From positions 310,001 to 374,000 of the forward strand of contig NZ_JAGGLD010000003.1 of assembly GCF_017874255.1 (NCBI RefSeq): a stretch of DNA of 64,000 bases, given 5' to 3'. The translations under genes were made by a program, and so were the position numbers. Below the pieces are notes generated by a model. That model made no database searches. It was not told where the DNA came from and worked only from the letters and a program-made list of their open reading frames with translations. This DNA is from Paenibacillus shirakamiensis (lineage in GTDB: Bacteria; Bacillota; Bacilli; Paenibacillales; Paenibacillaceae). Shown here in pieces: positions 34,333 to 41,927 of the stretch (position 1 is the first letter of the stretch; each line of letters opens with the position of its first letter).

Positions 34333-35256
34333 TTATAGCTTATGAATCTTTTCATAGCTCTGAGCATGCGTAATTTGTTGTAATTTATGATATACCGCAG
34401 ATCTTAAGCCAGTCTGATTGCCTTCTCTTAAGTTATTGTCCAATTGCTCCAATGAACTTGCTCCAGGGATGATACATGCTACAGATGAATGTTGTAAAGG
34501 ATAACGGAGAGCTACTCCAGTTAGGGAGGCTTTATCTTCCTTTGCTGTCTGCACGATGGCATCTATCTTATGGATTAGGGACAGAAGCTCATCCGTACTG
34601 TAATTCAAATAACCCTTGTGAATCTTGTCCATTCCTTTGTCGGTTAGAATACCCCTCGCTAGCGGCCCCCTTGCAATGAGACTGATTCCTTTTTGTTCAA
34701 GTAAAGGTAAGACTTGTTCTTCAGGTCTTCGATCAAGGATGCTGTATTGACTCATTACACTTGCAATATTGGACATCTCAGCATAGGCCTGAATCACCTT
34801 TGGACGAATGGACGAAATTCCATAATATCGAATGATGCCGGATTGCTTAAGCTCCTCGAATGCCTCAATCGTCTCTTCCATTGGGTCCTCTAAGGTACCC
34901 CCATGCAATTGATACAAATCAATATAATCTGTACCTAATCTGCGAAGACTTTCTTTGACAGCAGAAACAATATACGACTTGGAAGCATCCCATACTACAT
35001 TTTTACCCGCTTCTCGCCGATTTCCAACTTTTGTAGCCAAAATGACTTTTGAGCGGCGCCCTTTTATCGCTTGTCCAACAAGTTCCTCGTTCCGTCCGTC
35101 ATCATATAAATCCGCTGTATCGAGAAAATTCACTCCCCGATCCATTGCTTCATGCACGGTATGTATCGCCGCTTCTTTGTCCGTACCTAAAGACATACAC
35201 CCTAGCCCTATCTCACCAATTGTCAGGTCAGAATGACCTAGCCTTCTCATATTCAT
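34333..35256 (-). CDS. aldo/keto reductase
   Basis: 307 residues from the ATG nine bases after AGGAGG; the first ATG of the frame abuts that site directly. The AKR tetrad is visible: Asp and Tyr in FLDTADLYDDGRNEE, Lys in VILATKVGNRR and His in DLYQLHGGTLEDP. The NADPH site near the end is IIPGASSLEQLDNNL. It reduces aldehydes or ketones, or oxidises a sugar alcohol; the natural substrate is not readable. It belongs to the YdhF/IolS/general stress protein 69-like group. It is monocistronic. Confidence 0.92.
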   Translation of the reverse strand: MNMRRLGHSDLTIGEIGLGCMSLGTDKEAAIHTVHEAMDRGVNFLDTADLYDDGRNEELVGQAIKGRRSKVILATKVGNRREAGKNVVWDASKSYIVSAVKESLRRLGTDYIDLYQLHGGTLEDPMEETIEAFEELKQSGIIRYYGISSIRPKVIQAYAEMSNIASVMSQYSILDRRPEEQVLPLLEQKGISLIARGPLARGILTDKGMDKIHKGYLNYSTDELLSLIHKIDAIVQTAKEDKASLTGVALRYPLQHSSVACIIPGASSLEQLDNNLREGNQTGLRSAVYHKLQQITHAQSYEKIHKL

Positions 35257-35280
35257 CTCATTCATCCTCCTACATGTAGA

Positions 35281-35316
35281 ATAAGAAAAGACTGCCTAAG
35301 GCAGCCTTTTCTTATT
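35281..35316 (-). terminator. terminator after the DUF4190 pair
   Basis: AAAGGCTGCC-TTA-GGCAGTCTTT on the minus strand is followed by TCTTAT. Confidence 0.7.
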
Positions 35317-35346
35317 ATTGTACGATGCTGAGGGAGTCCATTCAAA

Positions 35347-35685
35347 TTAATAAGAACTTCCGGATACGAACAATACAGCTATAATCAAAATAACTAAGAT
35401 AATTGCATACATCGCCGTTCCTACAATACCGCATACTAATCCAGCTATAGACATACCTTTTCCTTGCTCACCTGTAGCTCTAATCTCCTTGAGTGACAAT
35501 CGAGCAAACACTATCGCTATAATGCCAATAATAAGACCAATATAAGGGATGACTACAGCTAATATGCCCAGCACAAGTGCCGGTATAGCTTTTGAATTAG
35601 TTTTTATAGGATTGTGCTGAGGTGGATATGGTGAATATGGCGGTTGTTGTTGATAATTTTGATGTTCATTCTGGAATTCGTTCAT
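35347..35685 (-). CDS. DUF4190 small membrane protein
   Basis: 112 residues. A Gln/Pro/Tyr-rich cytoplasmic head (about 30 residues, QNYQQQPPYSPYPPQ) precedes two hydrophobic segments joined by the conserved loop ARLSLKEIRATGEQGKGMSI. This is the DUF4190 pattern. Its paralogue lies directly upstream on the same strand with a gap of 47 bp. The head resembles those of other Gram-positive membrane proteins that gather partners, but no role is established. Confidence 0.8.
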   Translation of the reverse strand: MNEFQNEHQNYQQQPPYSPYPPQHNPIKTNSKAIPALVLGILAVVIPYIGLIIGIIAIVFARLSLKEIRATGEQGKGMSIAGLVCGIVGTAMYAIILVILIIAVLFVSGSSY

Positions 35686-35732
35686 GTTAACTCCTTATAT
35701 GTGCTATTAGATTAGACTTATGTAAATTCAAA

Positions 35733-36038
35733 TCATGAGTTGGATAATGAACTAATAATTATACTTCCAACAATAATTATAATGGTGTACATAGCTGTTC
35801 CAATAATCCCGCATACCAGACCAGCAACAGCCAAGCCTCTACCTTGTACCGTGCCACGCTTGATCTCTTTTAACGCGAGTGTACCTAAGATGATGGCGAT
35901 TATACCAAGAACAATTCCTACATAGGGAGCTACAATACTTAGAATACCTAAGACTAAGGCAGCAATCGCCTTTCCACTGTTAGGCCTGCTGATGGCCTGA
36001 GAGTTTTGAATCGATGAATCAGGTGTAAAATTACTCAT
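35733..36038 (-). CDS. DUF4190 small membrane protein, paralogue
   Basis: 101 residues, clearly a tandem duplicate of the next gene: KAIAALVLGILSIVAPYVGI against KAIPALVLGILAVVIPYIGL, and LALKEIKRGTVQGRGLAVAG in the loop. The head is shorter and Ser/Asn-rich, without the Pro/Tyr repeats. Two to three membrane helices are predicted. AGGAGG lies before the ATG. The two genes probably form one transcript ended by the terminator at 35281. Confidence 0.8.
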   Translation of the reverse strand: MSNFTPDSSIQNSQAISRPNSGKAIAALVLGILSIVAPYVGIVLGIIAIILGTLALKEIKRGTVQGRGLAVAGLVCGIIGTAMYTIIIIVGSIIISSLSNS

Positions 36039-36195
36039 GAAATACCTCCTAATTAAGTATTAGGAATATTGTACCATAATTCTGGGATAATCTAGGTGTA
36101 TTGTTTTATTTTTTTGTTTATCTATTATCTTTTTACGGGACAAGAAAGAAAAGGCAAGCCTTATGGCCTACCTCCCTCTCTACATATATCTGAAA

Positions 36196-37572
36196 CTATT
36201 TCTGAACCGTTTTATTATAGGTGCCGATTTTGTCCGTAATGGTCTTCGCAGCATCGTCCAGCGCTTTTTGCGGTGGCTTGGAACCACTTAGCACTTCTTC
36301 AATAGCGCCCTCTACCGTCTGACGAGCCTCTGGGAACACGCCCATCACTGCGCCTTGTGTAGCTGTGCTTGGCTTTGAAGCATGAAGCTGATCAATAGCT
36401 GTCTGGAACTGCGGATATTTGGTCAGATTATCTTTGACGATCTGTTCGTCATATGCTTTTTTCGTAATTGGGAAGTAACCTGTAGCGATATGCCATTTGG
36501 CTTGAGTCGTAGGCTCTGCTAAATATTTAATAAATTCCCAAGCCGCTTTTTGCTCCGCTTCTGGTTTGTTGTTCAGAATCCAGAGGCTGGCTCCCCCCAC
36601 TACAACACCACCATCGGATGCAGACTGGGGTTTAGGCAAGAAGGCGGTCCCCACTTTAAACTTTCCATCACTACCATCTACAATCTCCCGTAGAGAAGCC
36701 GTGGAATCCAATGTCATAGCAATTTGACCTGCAATAAATGCTTTTTCGGTATCGTCTGTTTTACGACCCAAGTTAATGACACTTTTGTTATCGATCATGC
36801 TCTTCCACCACTCTAATGTCTTCACACCCGCTTCTGAATTTACTAGCGATTGCGTAGCAGGAGAAGTCCGTCCGTTGCCATTGTTAAGGTATTCTTTGCC
36901 TTGATTTGCGAACAACTGCTCCATGAACCAACCATAGATAGCAAAGGAAGCTGGGTGCCCCTGTTTGCTAAGCACTTCCGCGTCTTTTTTCACTTCTTCA
37001 TACGTAGTTGGAGGTTTCTCTGGGTCAAGTCCGGCTGCTTTAAAAAGATCTTTGTTGTAATATAAAATTGGATTAGAAGTATTAAATGGCATTGAATATT
37101 GTTTGCCGTCAAAAGTATAATATCTCGTTATATTTTCTTCTAATTGACTGACGTCATATTTATCTTGATCAATGAACTGCTGCACGGGCGTGATCGCTTT
37201 GGAATCAATCATGAACCGTGAACCGATCTCGTACACTTGAATCATGGAAGGTCCACTATCTGAGTCCATGGAGGCTTTCATTTTGTTAATACTCTCGTCA
37301 TATGTTCCTTGGAAGACCGCTTCAACTTGGACTTTATCTTGGGATTTGTTGAAATCAGCGACAAGTTGATCGACTTCTTTGCCTAGAGCGCCACCCATCG
37401 AATGCCACCAGACCACTTTGGTCTTACTCGAAGCCGAAGTATCATTACCTTGGGGCTTCGCCGTTGTCGCTGCATCAGACGAATCTGTAGTTGTGCCTCC
37501 ACAGGCGGAGACCATGAGCATCATAGCCACTGAGGCCATACCTAACATTCCTCTACGTGTAAACTTTCTCAT
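36196..37572 (-). CDS. ugpB: glycerol-3-phosphate-type ABC substrate-binding lipoprotein
   Basis: 458 residues. The signal ends in the lipobox MVSACGG (Cys about 24). The mature part matches UgpB: VVWWHSMGGALGKEVDQLVA, FNKSQDKVQVEAVFQGTYDE, SMIQVYEIGSRFMID and GPFNTSNPILYYNKDL-like regions. UgpB binds glycerol-3-phosphate or glycerophosphodiesters outside the membrane. It is the third gene of ugpA-ugpE-ugpB. There is no ugpC and no GlpQ phosphodiesterase nearby, so the ATPase is presumably shared (MsmX-like). A weak hairpin follows at about 36150. A general sugar-binding role is the alternative. Confidence 0.82.
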   Translation of the reverse strand: MRKFTRRGMLGMASVAMMLMVSACGGTTTDSSDAATTAKPQGNDTSASSKTKVVWWHSMGGALGKEVDQLVADFNKSQDKVQVEAVFQGTYDESINKMKASMDSDSGPSMIQVYEIGSRFMIDSKAITPVQQFIDQDKYDVSQLEENITRYYTFDGKQYSMPFNTSNPILYYNKDLFKAAGLDPEKPPTTYEEVKKDAEVLSKQGHPASFAIYGWFMEQLFANQGKEYLNNGNGRTSPATQSLVNSEAGVKTLEWWKSMIDNKSVINLGRKTDDTEKAFIAGQIAMTLDSTASLREIVDGSDGKFKVGTAFLPKPQSASDGGVVVGGASLWILNNKPEAEQKAAWEFIKYLAEPTTQAKWHIATGYFPITKKAYDEQIVKDNLTKYPQFQTAIDQLHASKPSTATQGAVMGVFPEARQTVEGAIEEVLSGSKPPQKALDDAAKTITDKIGTYNKTVQK

Positions 37573-37654
37573 TTCCCTAGATCTCTCCCTTATCCTATAT
37601 CATCTTATTTGTAAGCCGTCATTAGACGGGAATTACCTCTTTAAAGTGACACAA

Positions 37655-38482
37655 TTAGCCTTTGACCGCACCCGCTGTAAGCCCGCGAACCAAATATTTT
37701 AGCCCGAACATAATGAGTAGTAACGATGGCAACAGCACGAGTGCAACCCCGCATAACACAACATTCCATGCCGTAGAATCCTGAAATTGAAGCATACTAA
37801 TCCCAATCTGTACGGTTCTCATCTGCGCAGTATTTGTAATAAGGAGAGGCCATAAATACATATTCCAAGTATTCAAGAATACATACACAGATAAAGTAGC
37901 CAGAGCTGGTTTGGACAGAGGAAGCGTAATGTATAGAAAATAACGGATATGTCCGCATCCATCCATACGCGCCGCCTCGAACAGTTCCTTTGGAAGCTGA
38001 AGGAAGAATTGGCGCAGTAAGAATACTCCAAAGGCTGAAGCTAGAAAGGGAACGACTAGACCGGGATAGGAATCCAGCCATTTGAACGATTTAATTAACA
38101 AGAAATTCGGAATCATCGTCACTTCCCAAGGGATCATCAAGGTCGACATGAACACCGCGAACCAGAATGCTTTTCCTTTGAACGAAATAAAAGCAAATGC
38201 GTAGGCGGCCATACTTCCAGTCAGTACCTGCCCAGCCATGACGAGTGTAGAAACAATAAAGCTATTCACAATAAATCTGCCTACAGGAATTAAATCCAAT
38301 ACCGCGTGCAAACTCCCCATATACAGCTCGGAAGGCACAATTTTGGGAGGATATTGACTGAATTCGTCCGGCGTCATGAAGACGGCAAGGAACGTATAGA
38401 GAATAGGATAAAGGATGCATACTCCAATCATAGAGAGCAGGATATACACAAGCCCATTCGATAACGTGCGGCGTTTCATCAT
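37655..38482 (-). CDS. ugpE: ABC uptake permease, UgpE type
   Basis: 275 residues, six helices, CUT1-family permease. The coupling EAA loop is EAARMDGCGHIRYFLYITLP. Its start overlaps the end of ugpA by four bases (ATGA), so the permeases are coupled. Periplasmic residues and the N-terminus (PDEFSQYPPKIVPSELYMG) match UgpE. It forms the channel with UgpA and receives substrate from the binding protein encoded next. Confidence 0.85.
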   Translation of the reverse strand: MMKRRTLSNGLVYILLSMIGVCILYPILYTFLAVFMTPDEFSQYPPKIVPSELYMGSLHAVLDLIPVGRFIVNSFIVSTLVMAGQVLTGSMAAYAFAFISFKGKAFWFAVFMSTLMIPWEVTMIPNFLLIKSFKWLDSYPGLVVPFLASAFGVFLLRQFFLQLPKELFEAARMDGCGHIRYFLYITLPLSKPALATLSVYVFLNTWNMYLWPLLITNTAQMRTVQIGISMLQFQDSTAWNVVLCGVALVLLPSLLLIMFGLKYLVRGLTAGAVKG

Positions 38483-39429
38483 TGATAATGCACCCTCTTT
38501 TCTACTACAAAGAATTGCACAAAAGTTAACAGCAAGATAATGAGGAACAGAACAATAGAAATGGCACTTCCCGTTCCAAATTGGTAGTTCACAAAGGCCT
38601 CTTTATAAATCGAATACACGAGCACTTCTGTGGAGCCCGCAGGACCACCTTGCGTGAGAATATGTATCTGTCCGAACGATTGCAGAGAGTTGATCATCGA
38701 GACTATGAACAGAAAAAAGAGCGTTGGTGACAATAGAGGAATAATGAGTTTGATGTAGGTTCGTATTGGGCCTGAGCCATCTATTTTGGCACTATCATAA
38801 ATATCTTCCGAAATATTTTGTAGTCCGCTTAAGAGCACAATGAAATTAAATCCGGAATTCATCCAAATCGTCATCAGTGATATGGACATCAATGACCAAG
38901 AGGGATCAGTAAGCCACTGGACCGGAGCTATATGAATCAAGCTTAGGAAATAGTTGAACATACCCATCGTGGGATGAAATAACATCATCCAAATGACAGA
39001 GGACGTACCGACAGACACAGCTAACGGTAAGGAGAATATAAACTGGAAAACACGGATTCCACGCAGTCTTGCATGAGCTAATCCTGCCATGATCAGACCG
39101 AGTACAATACCGGCAGGCACTGTTAGAAATGCGAATTTGCCCGTTACCCATAATCCCTTCCAGAAGGCATTCGATACAAAAAGAGTATGAAAATTGTCCC
39201 ATCCTACATATGCCGCAATGCGTCCCCGAGGATCGGTTAAATGGAAGCTTAAATAGATCGATTTCATCATGGGATACAGCAGAAAAATACCGAAGAAAAT
39301 GAGGGAAGGTGCCAAGAATACATAAGCCAGTATATTTTCTTTCACATGGGTAGAACGGATTTTTCTCTTTAAAGATACAGGCACTTGTTGCGAAATCGGG
39401 TATTGCATCTCTCTCTCTAACAAATTCAC
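38479..39429 (-). CDS. ugpA: ABC uptake permease, UgpA type
   Basis: 316 residues from a GTG ten bases after AAGGGGG. The open frame runs 42 codons further without a plausible site, and an internal ATG 7 codons later is the other candidate. It has six helices and the EAA-like loop DSAKIDGSGPIRTYIKLIIP, in which the first residues vary (DSA for EAA). The opening helix AYVFLAPSLIFFGIFLLYP and GWDNFHTLF are typical of UgpA/MsmF. It heads the operon; no regulator or ATPase gene is adjacent. Confidence 0.85.
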   Translation of the reverse strand: MNLLEREMQYPISQQVPVSLKRKIRSTHVKENILAYVFLAPSLIFFGIFLLYPMMKSIYLSFHLTDPRGRIAAYVGWDNFHTLFVSNAFWKGLWVTGKFAFLTVPAGIVLGLIMAGLAHARLRGIRVFQFIFSLPLAVSVGTSSVIWMMLFHPTMGMFNYFLSLIHIAPVQWLTDPSWSLMSISLMTIWMNSGFNFIVLLSGLQNISEDIYDSAKIDGSGPIRTYIKLIIPLLSPTLFFLFIVSMINSLQSFGQIHILTQGGPAGSTEVLVYSIYKEAFVNYQFGTGSAISIVLFLIILLLTFVQFFVVEKRVHYQ

Positions 39430-39557
39430 TTCGCTGATTCCCCCTTGATCCTTTATCTCCTCTTCAGTGTAGAGAAGACAAGTTCGGGAGACATGAGCGC
39501 AGTGTAAAACTTCATTAATTGTAAAGAAACTTTTTACATGAATTACATTTACCATAC

Positions 39558-39589
39558 AAAAAAAGACGCTGTCTGGAGGACAACGTCTT
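39558..39589 (-). terminator. terminator of pabAB
   Basis: AAGACGTTGTC pairs with GACAGCGTCTT (10 of 11) on the minus strand and is followed by seven T. It separates pabAB from ugpA. Confidence 0.85.
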
Positions 39590-39663
39590 GCGCTTTATGA
39601 GAAGGCTACTTATATCGAAAACAAATCTACCTGCGTCGACTTAATTAACATTACTACATATAT

Positions 39664-41868
39664 CTAGGGTGAAAAAGAGAAAAATCTCGGTGCTTGATCA
39701 ACGTTTACATGCGAATCATCTACATGAATGGGCCGTCCCGAAGTATGATGGATTGCCTCTACTAGCGCCCGAGCCTTGAGTAATATCTCCTCATACTCTT
39801 CATTTGGATCAGAATCGATGACAATGGCCCCGCCAACTCCGATAGTTAAACGGTCCTTCTCCTGTACAATCGTTCGAATGACAATATTCAAATCTGCGGA
39901 ACCCTGAACACTTACGAACCCAATCGAACCTGAATAGATGCCTCTACGTCTACCCTCAAGTTCTCGAATAATCTCCATACTACGTTTTTTTGGAGCCCCA
40001 GTCATCGAACCACCCGGGAATACTTTACGTAATGCATCATAGATCGAAATCTCAGGTTTCAGGCTTCCCTCTATAGTAGAGACCATCTGATGCACAGTCT
40101 CAAAGGTCTCTATCTGCATCAATTCGGGAACATGAACGCTACCCGTAATACAGATGGATCCGATATCATTGCGTAATAGATCTACAATCATCAGATTCTC
40201 CGAGCGATTTTTAGGACTATTGCGCAGCAATTCCTTACACTGCTCATCTTCCTCCGTACTCCGCCCTCTTCCGATTGTTCCCTTGATTGGCTTCGCGTTC
40301 AAAATCCGTTCTCGGTCTAGTCTAAGAAACCTTTCTGGGGAAGAACAATGTATATGTAGTTCCCCGAAAGACAAATAGGCCGCATAAGGAGCTGGGTTGA
40401 CCCTTCTTAAATTCATATACAGCTCAAGGGGATGGACGGATACTTGGGTAGTCAGTTCATTGGTTAGATTGATCTCATAGGTGTCCCCCGCACGCAAATA
40501 CGTCTTAACTTGCTCAATATTCGCCATATATTCGGGATAACTCTGAGCCCAGTGAAAAGCTAACGGTTCTTGTTCCGATTTGTGTAATGAATTCGAGACA
40601 GAGGCGAACTCGCTTATGGTGGAGACGAACTCACTTGGGGTCGGTATAAGCTCTAACTTAGCTTCAACTTGATCGAACCACAGTTCAGCTTCATGCTCAT
40701 TATGTGCTAGACACAAGACGTAAATATGTTGATCTTGATGGTCGAACGCTAACATCTGATCTGCAAACAATAGCCTTACATCGTCATATCCCTTTGGTTC
40801 TATACTAGTAGATGATTGTTCAAGACAATCATACCCAAAATATCCTACATAACCTGTCTGAAAATCAAAGGGAAGCTCTCTACACCCTTCCACTTGAGCG
40901 AACCGCGATTCATTTAAATAATCTATAATAGATAGATTTATCGGAGTATCTTCTTGACATCTATGTTCTGTAACGACCCGAACAGCGGCATTATAGCTGA
41001 CTTGGTAAGAGCGAGGACCCTGATCATCTCCCATATACGAAAATCGGGACATGTTGCCATCTTGCCGACTGCTATCCAGCCAAAAAGCATGCCTGCTCTG
41101 CGCATAGAGTTGCATAAATACAGTATCCGTATCCTGCCAATGCTCTAAAATACGATAAAAGACGTTTAAGTTGTCTGAGTCTAAGGCTACTTGAAGGGAG
41201 CTATCTGCTGCAGATACCTGCAAATCCTCAAGCAGTTCTTGCCCCACTGACATTGTTGAAAAATTTGATTGTTCTTTTATACTATTCCATTCCTTCGCCT
41301 CATTCAAAAAATTCGTAATCAGCTGTGTCCCATACTCGCTGCAGATGGACTCTGGGTGGAACTGTACCCCCCAATGCGGAGATGAGCTATGCCGAATGCC
41401 CATATTCAGCCCATCTCGGGTCCAAGCAATTCGCTTGAGTTCATTGGGCAAATGATCCTCTATTAACAAGGAATGATAACGAACTGCTTGAAAAGGAGCT
41501 GGAATACCAGCGAACAGCGAATCCTTACTATGGTAGATATCGCTGATTACACCGTGGGCAATCTCCGGTGACGCAATCACGTTAGCCCCATTCACCCATC
41601 CCATACCCTGATGTCCTAGGCAAATCCCCAGTATAGGAAGATCCATTTCGCGAAGTGCATGGGCACATACCCCAAAATCTTGCTCCTGATCCGGCCTGCC
41701 TGGACCCGGCGAAATGACTACGCATTCGAACGCATAATTTCTTTTCACCTCGTCCCAACTCATGCTGTCATTGTGGACTACGATCGGTTCTTCGCCCGTT
41801 ATTTGCGCAATCATTTGGTACAGATTATAGGTGTAGGAATCATAATTATCAATTAGTAAAGTTCTCAT
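39664..41868 (-). CDS. pabAB: fused aminodeoxychorismate synthase (PabA-PabB)
   Basis: 734 residues joining two usually separate subunits. Residues ~1-190 are the glutamine amidotransferase PabA: ILGICLGHQGMG holds the catalytic Cys and GVQFHPESI the His. After a linker, residues ~250-715 are PabB, ending in the chorismate-binding domain. The motif PIKGTIGRG has the lysine that marks aminodeoxychorismate synthase and not anthranilate synthase; FPGGSMTGAPKKRSME and IGVGGAIVIDSDP are also typical. It converts chorismate and glutamine to 4-amino-4-deoxychorismate, the PABA/folate precursor. No PabC lyase follows. The start has GGAGGAGATT upstream. Fused forms occur in actinomycete antibiotic clusters and in eukaryotes. 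Confidence 0.9.
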   Translation of the reverse strand: MRTLLIDNYDSYTYNLYQMIAQITGEEPIVVHNDSMSWDEVKRNYAFECVVISPGPGRPDQEQDFGVCAHALREMDLPILGICLGHQGMGWVNGANVIASPEIAHGVISDIYHSKDSLFAGIPAPFQAVRYHSLLIEDHLPNELKRIAWTRDGLNMGIRHSSSPHWGVQFHPESICSEYGTQLITNFLNEAKEWNSIKEQSNFSTMSVGQELLEDLQVSAADSSLQVALDSDNLNVFYRILEHWQDTDTVFMQLYAQSRHAFWLDSSRQDGNMSRFSYMGDDQGPRSYQVSYNAAVRVVTEHRCQEDTPINLSIIDYLNESRFAQVEGCRELPFDFQTGYVGYFGYDCLEQSSTSIEPKGYDDVRLLFADQMLAFDHQDQHIYVLCLAHNEHEAELWFDQVEAKLELIPTPSEFVSTISEFASVSNSLHKSEQEPLAFHWAQSYPEYMANIEQVKTYLRAGDTYEINLTNELTTQVSVHPLELYMNLRRVNPAPYAAYLSFGELHIHCSSPERFLRLDRERILNAKPIKGTIGRGRSTEEDEQCKELLRNSPKNRSENLMIVDLLRNDIGSICITGSVHVPELMQIETFETVHQMVSTIEGSLKPEISIYDALRKVFPGGSMTGAPKKRSMEIIRELEGRRRGIYSGSIGFVSVQGSADLNIVIRTIVQEKDRLTIGVGGAIVIDSDPNEEYEEILLKARALVEAIHHTSGRPIHVDDSHVNVDQAPRFFSFSP

Positions 41869-41890
41869 AATCTCCTCCAAAAAAAAGACA

Positions 41891-41918
41891 AACGAAAAGC
41901 GCTCTGAGCGAGCGCCCT
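41891..41918 (-). terminator. possible terminator between trpE(G) and pabAB
   Basis: GGGCGCTC-gctca-GAGCGCT on the minus strand, then TTTCGTTTG. The T tract is poor, so it may attenuate and not stop transcription. Confidence 0.5.
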
Positions 41919-41927
41919 TCTCCACAA

